A stretch of DNA of 5,902 nt from JBHHYU01 sp046757725 (GTDB lineage: Bacteria > Desulfobacterota > Binatia > UBA9968): assembly GCA_046757725.1 (NCBI GenBank), contig JBHHYU010000146.1:1-5902 (forward strand), in the 5' to 3' direction. A program made the translations under genes and the position numbers. This document shows positions 1 to 4,936 of the stretch, one piece after another. Positions within the stretch are counted from its first letter, which is position 1. Every line of letters starts with the position of its first letter. The notes below the pieces were generated by a model. It worked only from the letters and a program-made list of their open reading frames with translations, had not been told where the DNA came from and ran no database searches.

Positions 1-881
1 TCATTATTGGTAGCCTGAATGATCACCTTCCCAGGGGGGATGTTGGGATACATGACGTACCTTGTGAAGCTGCAACCAATGCCGAACACCACATCGGCCT
101 GGCGCAGAAAGTGATAGACGGGCCGCGTCATGGTCACGGCCCCCGTACCCAGGGACAAGGGATGATTCTCGGGGAAAGCGCTCTTGCCCTCGAGGCTGGA
201 CATCACCGGTGCCTGGAGCAACTCCGCCAGTTCCACCAGTTCATCCCACGCCTCAGCATATAAGACTCCCTGTCCGGCATGAATGACCGGACTGCGGGCT
301 TGCAGCAAAGCGCGCGCTGCTTCTGCGATATCCTGTGAATCGCCTGCCGTGCGCGTAGACTTCACAGGCCGATCGTACCGAGCAGCGTCAATCACCTCCT
401 CGGTTGCCACGTCCATCGGTATTTCTATCATCACTGGACCCGGACGGCCCATCTTCAGCAAGCTGAAAGCCCGCCGCATGATATCGGTCACCTGCTGCGC
501 CAAACTAAGCTCAGCGACCCACTTGGTCACGGAGGCGTAGGCCCGCAGGGAGCGAAAGAAAGGGGAAACCTGGAGCCGTTCCCTGGGGTGCCCCATGGGG
601 AGTATCAGAATAGGCACCGAGTCAGAGAAAGCCGTCGCTACGCCGGGGAAGGCGTTCTCCGCTCCAGGCCCGAACTGCATGGTGAATACGCCGATACGCT
701 TGCCATTGCATAGGCGTGTATATCCATCGGCAATATGAACCCCCGTCCTCTCCTGTCGGCAGATAATGGGACGTATTCCAGCCACAGCGGCAGCCTCGAT
801 GAGAGGGCTCATCGGGTAACAGCTTAGAAACTCTACTCCTTCCAGCTTCAGTATCTCCACGATGAGATCAATGGTTCTCAT
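1..881 (-). CDS. Thiamine-diphosphate-dependent enzyme, acetolactate synthase-like, N-terminal part (3' end beyond window)
   Basis: The frame stays open to base 1, giving 293 complete codons of a protein that is usually about 550 residues. Residues 1-165 look like the ThDP-enzyme N-terminal (pyrimidine-binding) domain. Glu44 in CRQERTGVHIADGYTR sits where the family has its catalytic glutamate that activates the cofactor. It is followed by FTMQFGPGAENAFPGVATAF and PGPVMIEIPMDV (148-158), both typical of acetolactate synthase, benzoylformate decarboxylase and relatives. Residues ~185-293 start the central domain (VIHAGQGVLYAE). The C-terminal pyrophosphate/Mg-binding GDG...N motif lies outside the window. 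The start at 881 is chosen because GGAG (888-891) lies 6 nt upstream; an in-frame ATG at 902 would add seven residues but has no Shine-Dalgarno. It lies 40 nt after the amidohydrolase and is probably cotranscribed. The family makes or breaks C-C bonds next to a 2-keto group. The substrate here is unknown; the retained Glu argues against glyoxylate carboligase. Confidence 0.9.
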   Translation of the reverse strand, partial: MRTIDLIVEILKLEGVEFLSCYPMSPLIEAAAVAGIRPIICRQERTGVHIADGYTRLCNGKRIGVFTMQFGPGAENAFPGVATAFSDSVPILILPMGHPRERLQVSPFFRSLRAYASVTKWVAELSLAQQVTDIMRRAFSLLKMGRPGPVMIEIPMDVATEEVIDAARYDRPVKSTRTAGDSQDIAEAARALLQARSPVIHAGQGVLYAEAWDELVELAELLQAPVMSSLEGKSAFPENHPLSLGTGAVTMTRPVYHFLRQADVVFGIGCSFTRYVMYPNIPPGKVIIQATNN

Positions 882-887
882 ATCATG

Positions 888-891
888 CTCC
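888..891 (-). promoter_or_regulatory. Ribosome binding site deciding the start of the ThDP enzyme
   Basis: On the minus strand GGAG is followed by 6 nt and ATG (879-881). This favours the start at 881 over the in-frame ATG at 900-902, whose upstream sequence has no purine-rich motif. Confidence 0.6.
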
Positions 892-921
892 GCGTCTATC
901 ATGCGAATCGGGGATGTTCAT

Positions 922-1785
922 TTATCCCGTCTGGTTCAATGCGCTCTCAGACAGCCGATAGACTCTCTCGGCATTTTCCTGGAAGAGTTTTCGACGATTC
1001 CTCTCGCCGGCGTCTTGGGTGAGGAACATTAATGTCTCCACCCACTGCTGGTAACTGGCGGCAAGGGTACAGACGGGCCAGTCACTTCCAAACATCACCC
1101 GGTCCCAGCCGAAACATTCAATGACGTGATCCACAAAGGGTCGCAAATCTTCCCCTGTCCAGCTCTCGGGGTCCGCGTAGGCCACCAGTCCGGAGACTTT
1201 GCAGGCCACGTTCGGCAACCTGGAAATGGCCTTAATATATGACCGCCAGGGGTCGAGAACCCTTTCCTTGACCTGCGGGACACCGCAGTGGTCGAGAATA
1301 AAAGAAACGCCGGGACATTGCTTCACGAGGTTGATGGCTATCGGCAACTGGCGAGCCAGCACAACAATATCGAACGACAGACCGAGCTGTCCCAGCAGGC
1401 GGATATTCTGGATGAAGACCGGACTTTCCGCCAGATTATCCGGCTGGGTGTGCAGGACTCTCCGGATGCCCTTGAGTTTGGGATGGCTCACGATCTGATC
1501 CAGGTAGGCCTTGAAATCCGTCTTCTCAGGCCGGCCGCAAGCCACCACGCCCTCAATTGGGTTATCCTGATCAGCCAGTGAGAGAATATGTTTCGTTTCG
1601 TCCAGCATGTCAGGCTCGTCTGCATCAGCCTCCAGGTGGATGGATTTGTGCAGGTCTACATCTCGGGCAGCCTCCAGGTAGTCTTCCAACCGGAAACTCC
1701 GGTTCAAGGCTGAAATGCCTTTGCACCAACTGTAGGAGAAACGCTCCATATCGATAAGATGCTGGTGACTGTCAGTGATCTTCAT
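922..1785 (-). CDS. Amidohydrolase-family TIM-barrel lactonase (COG3618 type)
   Basis: The 287-residue protein is a normal length for the cytoplasmic amidohydrolase-2 group that includes L-fuconolactonase, L-rhamnono-1,4-lactonase and 2-pyrone-4,6-dicarboxylate lactonase. Visible motifs in order: HxH at His7/His9 (DSHQHLID) closing strand 1, LHTQPD with His112, ILDHCG with His166, NVACKVSGL with Lys196, and MFGSDWPVC with the barrel-end Asp235. These are the usual metal or substrate-binding positions, so the enzyme looks active. The start at 1785 is preferred because the family begins right before the DxHxH strand and GGGAG lies 7 nt upstream. The same frame extends to an ATG at 1854, but that adds 23 non-homologous-looking residues inside the end of the carrier gene. 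It lies 28 nt after the CstA-type gene and 40 nt before the ThDP enzyme. Probable role: hydrolysing a sugar-acid or related lactone. The exact substrate cannot be read from sequence; a decarboxylase in the same superfamily is the main alternative. Confidence 0.9.
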   Translation of the reverse strand: MKITDSHQHLIDMERFSYSWCKGISALNRSFRLEDYLEAARDVDLHKSIHLEADADEPDMLDETKHILSLADQDNPIEGVVACGRPEKTDFKAYLDQIVSHPKLKGIRRVLHTQPDNLAESPVFIQNIRLLGQLGLSFDIVVLARQLPIAINLVKQCPGVSFILDHCGVPQVKERVLDPWRSYIKAISRLPNVACKVSGLVAYADPESWTGEDLRPFVDHVIECFGWDRVMFGSDWPVCTLAASYQQWVETLMFLTQDAGERNRRKLFQENAERVYRLSESALNQTG

Positions 1786-1792
1786 ACCCCTT

Positions 1793-1797
1793 CTCCC
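1793..1797 (-). promoter_or_regulatory. Ribosome binding site of the amidohydrolase
   Basis: Minus-strand GGGAG is followed by 7 nt (AAGGGGT) and ATG at 1783-1785. It sits in the 28-nt gap after the CstA-type stop and fixes the start at 1785 rather than the longer in-frame extension to 1854. Confidence 0.6.
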
Positions 1798-1813
1798 ATA
1801 AGAGCAAGCAAGA

Positions 1814-3571
1814 TCAGTCGCCCGGCCCCCTGGAAGCGGATGCTGTTTCCGCAACCACTGCCCCTCTCAGGCTGAAGAAATAGCGCGCCGTCATGACCAT
1901 CACACCCAAAGCCAGCAAAAGGAGCAGGACATCCGCCAGGGTGAGGATCCAGTTGCCCTCTTCTGCGTATCGCATGAGCAAAGAGATCAGTGAGGCCAGT
2001 GTCGTCAGGGTCATAAACGCGGCGGGCAGGGCGACGAACCAGACCTTCCGCGCTTTCTGAAGGAGCCAAGCGGTCACGGCGATGAGCGTTAAGGCGGCCA
2101 GTAGTTGGTTCGCCGAACCAAAGATAGGCCAGATGGCTTTGTAACCATTACTGAAACCCAACCCGGCAATCAGACCGATGACCAACCCCGTGTTGACAAA
2201 TCTATTTTTTAATAACGTTGGGACGTTCGTCAACACGACGGTCCACAACTCTTCGAGCAGGTAGCGCGTGAATCGGACCGTCGTGTCCAACGTCGTGATC
2301 AAGAACCCTTCCAGCATGAGGATACCGAAAATCGTTCCATAGATCGTCGGGATGCCCACATGATTCAACGTCTTCCCAACACCCAAGGCGAACGCCAGTG
2401 GCGCATTGCCTTCACCCCAAACGACCGTTTTGTATTCGCTGAACCCCAATCCGGCAACAATAACTATGGTGACGCAAATCGCCAATAAAGCTTCCAACAA
2501 CATCCCGCCGTACCCGATGATGGGAGCGTGTTTCTCCGAAGAGATTTGCTTGCAGGTCGTGCCACTGGCGATGAGCGCATGGCCTCCGGAACAAGCGCCA
2601 CAGGCGATGGTGACAAATAAAAAGGGCCAGGTTCCGCCCAAGACGCTGATGCTCTCAGCGGTCAGGTTGAACGCGGGTGCATCAATCCGGACGCCGGCCG
2701 CGCCACTGCCAACAATGCCAACCACCATCGCCAGGAGGCCGATATAGAGCAGGTGGACGTTTACGAAATCGCGCGGCTGTAGAATAATCCACACCGGCAC
2801 CCAGGAGGCAAAGAAGGTATAAACGGCAATGATGCCCATCCACACGACAGGGTTCAGCGAGACGGGGTATCTCAGCCCAACGGCCACCGATGCAGCGCAC
2901 AGGACCAGCGCCAGCAGGCTCATGGCCCATACTTTCGCGTCTCGTTTGTGGAGCAAATAACCCATGGTCGGCGCCAACAGCGTGATCATCACCACTGAGG
3001 TTGACGCGATACCGCCAATCTGAGCGTAGGTTTGTCCATCTCGTACCACCGTTTTGATCAGTGTCTGATCGGTGGAGAGGCCCAAGCCTTCTAGCGAATA
3101 GAGCGAGGTCAAAGCAATGGCTGTCAGTTGGAAGAAAGCAGCCGAGACGAGCACAGCAAACAGAATGGCAAACGAGATGAAAAAGATGAAACCCATCTCC
3201 CCCAGCGTCCGCCGGGCCACCTCGGCGATCGAACGCCCCCCCTCCTGCAGGCTCACAAACAGCGCCATGAAGTCATGCACCGCGCCGATGAAAATCACCC
3301 CCAAGATGATCCACAACCAGGTGGGAACATACCCGTAAAACACCGCCAACGTCGGTCCCACTATGGGCCCGGCGGCGGCGATCGAGGCGAAGTGATGGCT
3401 GAACACGACCGGTCCCTTGGTGGGCACATAGTCCACGCCGTCATTGACTCGCACGGCCGGTGTAGGGTTCTCCGGGTTGACGCCAGCCAACCTGGCCAGG
3501 TAGCGGCCATAAAACCGGTACCCCATGAGCAACACCAAGACCGAGAACAGCATGAACAGGCCGATATTCAT
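1814..3571 (-). CDS. cstA: CstA-family carbon starvation protein, predicted pyruvate/peptide carrier (short form)
   Basis: This 585-residue protein is strongly hydrophobic, with many membrane segments along its length. Family hallmarks: HHFASIAAAGPIVGP (59-73), the WIILGVIFIGAVHDF stretch (87-101) followed by GGRSIAEVARRTLG, CSGGHALIASGTTCKQ with a following Glu (327-346), EGFLITTLDTTVRFTRYLLEE (421-441), and IWPIFGSANQL (480-490). Known members include E. coli CstA and BtsT (about 700-716 residues), linked to peptide and pyruvate uptake with H+. The present protein is over 100 residues shorter, as in many non-enterobacterial members, and ends in a short polar tail after the last membrane segment (~545-565). 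The start at 3571 lies 26 nt after the KARI-like stop; upstream there is only a weak GTGAG-type ribosome site. Its place between the KARI-like and lactonase genes suggests it imports a substrate or precursor, perhaps pyruvate, for the pathway. The family call is secure; the substrate is inferred. Confidence 0.93.
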   Translation of the reverse strand: MNIGLFMLFSVLVLLMGYRFYGRYLARLAGVNPENPTPAVRVNDGVDYVPTKGPVVFSHHFASIAAAGPIVGPTLAVFYGYVPTWLWIILGVIFIGAVHDFMALFVSLQEGGRSIAEVARRTLGEMGFIFFISFAILFAVLVSAAFFQLTAIALTSLYSLEGLGLSTDQTLIKTVVRDGQTYAQIGGIASTSVVMITLLAPTMGYLLHKRDAKVWAMSLLALVLCAASVAVGLRYPVSLNPVVWMGIIAVYTFFASWVPVWIILQPRDFVNVHLLYIGLLAMVVGIVGSGAAGVRIDAPAFNLTAESISVLGGTWPFLFVTIACGACSGGHALIASGTTCKQISSEKHAPIIGYGGMLLEALLAICVTIVIVAGLGFSEYKTVVWGEGNAPLAFALGVGKTLNHVGIPTIYGTIFGILMLEGFLITTLDTTVRFTRYLLEELWTVVLTNVPTLLKNRFVNTGLVIGLIAGLGFSNGYKAIWPIFGSANQLLAALTLIAVTAWLLQKARKVWFVALPAAFMTLTTLASLISLLMRYAEEGNWILTLADVLLLLLALGVMVMTARYFFSLRGAVVAETASASRGPGD

Positions 3572-3597
3572 AGGCTCACGTCTCGTGAAAAAGCAGG

Positions 3598-4593
3598 TTA
3601 TTTGGGCAAGAAGATTTTAACAAGCTTGTGCACGGTTTCCTCCGCCTGGGTGATTGGATGATTGGCCGCCTGCTTATTAAGTTCGAGGAGGCGGGGATAG
3701 CCCCGTTGTCGTTCCTCCTCCCATTCGGAAGTAAAATCCCCACTGCGAATCTGCTGTAAGACCGCATGCATCTTCTCTTTGACTTCATCCGGCAGCATGC
3801 GCTCACTCCGCGAGAGCGTTCCATAGCGGCTGGTATGCGAATGGAACTGCAATTGCTCAAAAAATCCAAGCCGTGCCATCTGTTGAAAGATCTCGGCAGC
3901 CTCGCCTGAAGCGAAAAGCTCGAGTACGACGATCTCCGGGGGAAACCCCTCCGCCACGAGAACCTCATACGCCAGCAGCAGGTTCCGCATGATGATCGGC
4001 CAGACCGCTTGCTCGGTGAAGAGGTCAAGTTCGGTTTCCTCCGCCACCGTGGTTTCGATGACCCCGGATCTGGTCGCACCGATGGCTTTGGCAACGGCCA
4101 GCATGATCTGCTTGGCCTGTCCTGAAGCATCCTGCCACACGGCCACATAAGCCGGTACACCATTCCCCTTCAGAAAAGCCTTCCTCAGGTTCACACCTAT
4201 CATTCTGGGAGCCACCATGATGACATCTATGTCAGCCGGCGGAGTGATAAGCCCAAATCGAAGATTATAACCATGAGCGAAGTTGAGGACTTTTTCAGAA
4301 GAGAGATTCGTCCGGATGTCTGTTTCGTAAACCGTCTCCTGTAACTCGTCAGGAATCAGCAGTGAAACGACATCCCCTTGGCAGACGGCCTCAGAGATGG
4401 GAACCACATGGAACCCATCCGTCTTCGCTCTCTCGGCGCTTTCATCACCGATTGAGCCAACAATGACCTGCAGGCCACTATCGCGCAGGTTCAACGCTTG
4501 CGCGCTCCCTTGATTTCCGTAACCAATGATGGCCACCGTCTTTCCTTGCAAGTAAGAGAGGTCCGCGTCTTGATCATAAAAAACTTTAACCAT
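3598..4593 (-). CDS. Divergent ketol-acid reductoisomerase (KARI, IlvC)-like oxidoreductase
   Basis: At 331 residues it matches the class I (short) KARI length and aligns end to end. The Rossmann motif is GYGNQG (24-29), then NFAHGYN with the family's catalytic His107, DVIMVAP (123-129), EETELDLFTEQAV carrying the Mg-ligand pair Asp190/Glu194, Glu225 in PEIVVLE, and SHTSRYG with the substrate serine Ser252. Canonical KARI converts acetolactate to dihydroxyisovalerate in valine/isoleucine synthesis. Several otherwise near-invariant stretches are altered: PKGPGH is PRMIGV (Arg130 for the active-site lysine), LCGG after EQAV is WPII, and the second pair of metal glutamates is spaced E-x5-E (225, 231) instead of E-x3-E. 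The loop after strand 2 lacks the arginine that usually helps hold NADPH. The start has a strong GGAGG (4600-4604) 6 nt upstream. It likely reduces a different 2-keto or ketol acid in a catabolic operon; a degenerate or inactive paralogue is possible. Confidence 0.9.
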   Translation of the reverse strand: MVKVFYDQDADLSYLQGKTVAIIGYGNQGSAQALNLRDSGLQVIVGSIGDESAERAKTDGFHVVPISEAVCQGDVVSLLIPDELQETVYETDIRTNLSSEKVLNFAHGYNLRFGLITPPADIDVIMVAPRMIGVNLRKAFLKGNGVPAYVAVWQDASGQAKQIMLAVAKAIGATRSGVIETTVAEETELDLFTEQAVWPIIMRNLLLAYEVLVAEGFPPEIVVLELFASGEAAEIFQQMARLGFFEQLQFHSHTSRYGTLSRSERMLPDEVKEKMHAVLQQIRSGDFTSEWEEERQRGYPRLLELNKQAANHPITQAEETVHKLVKIFLPK

Positions 4594-4596
4594 ATA

Positions 4597-4606
4597 TTAC
4601 CTCCAG
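4597..4606. repeat. Target-site duplication, left copy (contains the KARI-like gene's ribosome binding site)
   Basis: TTACCTCCAG on the plus strand (CTGGAGGTAA in the transcribed direction) is identical to 4897-4906. The two copies directly abut the outer ends of the inverted repeats, as expected for a duplication made on transposon insertion. The bases outside the matching 10-mers differ, so the duplication is exactly 10 bp. This copy supplies GGAGG, 6 nt before the ATG at 4591-4593. Confidence 0.85.
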
Positions 4607-4621
4607 CTCGAGTTACTGGAA
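4607..4621. repeat. Left terminal inverted repeat of the inserted element
   Basis: CTCGAGTTACTGGAA pairs with 4882-4896 in inverted orientation with a single mismatch (A/T at the fifth base). Similarity falls away immediately inside this 15-mer, defining the repeat length. Confidence 0.83.
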
Positions 4622-4623
4622 AA

Positions 4624-4833
4624 ATGATGAAAATCCTACCACGAGAAGAATTCCAATCCATTGGCCACAAAGCCATTCTCTTACCCCCGGTGCCAATGCA
4701 GCCGGTGGCAGAGATTGTGAAAAAATCTTCGAGTAACCGGCAGATACCATTTGCGACCCCGGAACCCTTGTTTTTGCAATGGGTTAGTGATTTTCATTCA
4801 ACTTGTCCTGAGTCAAAAGTACGAGAAATTTAG
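4624..4833 (+). pseudogene. Small open frame inside the element, possible transposase remnant
   Basis: An ATG three bases inside the left inverted repeat opens a 69-codon frame that ends at TAG near the far side of the element (protein starts MMKILPREEFQSIGHKAILL). It lies wholly inside the insertion and runs opposite to the operon. The position right after a terminal repeat is where insertion sequences often begin their transposase, so it could be the N-terminal remnant left by internal deletion. I recognise no transposase domain or DDE motif, the ribosome site is weak (GGA only), and a chance frame of this size is plausible. It could also be an unrelated passenger peptide. Confidence 0.22.
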
Positions 4834-4835
4834 CC

Positions 4836-4850
4836 GATTCTGCGAGAATC
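4836..4850. other. Small perfect hairpin inside the element
   Basis: GATTCT-GCG-AGAATC forms a 6-bp stem with a 3-nt loop. There is no T-run after it on either strand, so it is not a convincing intrinsic terminator. It may be subterminal secondary structure of the element or chance. Confidence 0.3.
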
Positions 4851-4881
4851 AAGCCCTTCAACCTGTTTGAATCATGAAAAA

Positions 4882-4896
4882 TTCCAGTAACACGAG
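4882..4896. repeat. Right terminal inverted repeat of the inserted element
   Basis: TTCCAGTAACACGAG is the inverted partner of 4607-4621 with 14 of 15 bases matching. It directly abuts the right copy of the 10-bp target-site duplication. Confidence 0.83.
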
Positions 4897-4906
4897 TTAC
4901 CTCCAG
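4897..4906. repeat. Target-site duplication, right copy (displaced ribosome binding site)
   Basis: TTACCTCCAG, identical to 4597-4606 and exactly 300 bp from it. In the transcribed direction this copy still reads CTGGAGGTAA, so a second Shine-Dalgarno-like sequence now stands 30 nt after the RhaT-type stop codon, facing the element rather than the KARI-like gene. Confidence 0.85.
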
Positions 4907-4936
4907 AGAAAATCCCTGAATTCGGGTCAGATCTCC

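Larger units (their letters stand above)
4607..4896. mobile_element. MITE-like non-autonomous transposon, 290 bp, with 15-bp terminal inverted repeats
   Basis: The left end CTCGAGTTACTGGAA (4607-4621) and the reverse complement of the right end (4882-4896), CTCGTGTTACTGGAA, match at 14 of 15 bases. A perfect 10-bp direct repeat flanks both ends. The element is too short for a transposase, so it would need one supplied in trans. Duplications of about 8-13 bp occur in families such as IS1, IS4 and ISAs1; the end sequence does not let me name one. It lies between the RhaT-type and KARI-like genes; without it and one duplication copy the gap shrinks from 343 to 43 nt, like the other gaps in the cluster. 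It contains a short open frame on the plus strand (4624-4833) and a small hairpin (4836-4850), and no clear promoter. The insertion probably affects coupling or transcript level of the four downstream genes. Confidence 0.83.

Noticed and set aside
283..540. 85-codon plus-strand frame
   Set aside because: Lies opposite the conserved ThDP-binding domain and has no family resemblance.
1786..1854. N-terminal extension of the amidohydrolase to an upstream ATG
   Set aside because: The extra 23 residues overlap the end of the CstA-type gene, do not resemble the family's start, and a good ribosome site fixes the start at 1785.
3128..3661. 177-codon plus-strand frame
   Set aside because: Antisense to the well-conserved CstA-type N-terminal half and the KARI-like 3' end; low-complexity polar composition and no ribosome site.
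4730..4737. CGAGTAAC inside the element, resembling the CGAGTTAC of the ends, as a third operator copy
   Set aside because: Only eight bases with one mismatch; not enough to claim a repeated regulatory site.
4775..4815. TTGACT box on the minus strand inside the element as an outward promoter
   Set aside because: No acceptable -10 hexamer at 16-18 nt; the best match at that spacing (AAAATC) is poor.
4887..4900. Perfect inverted repeat GTAAC-ACGA-GTTAC resembling a repressor operator
   Set aside because: It is formed across the junction of the element's right end (to 4896) and the duplication copy (from 4897), so it is best explained as a by-product of insertion.
4912..4930. Possible terminator around CCCTGAATTCGGG after the RhaT-type gene
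   Set aside because: The stem is only about 3-6 imperfect pairs and no T-run follows in the transcribed direction.
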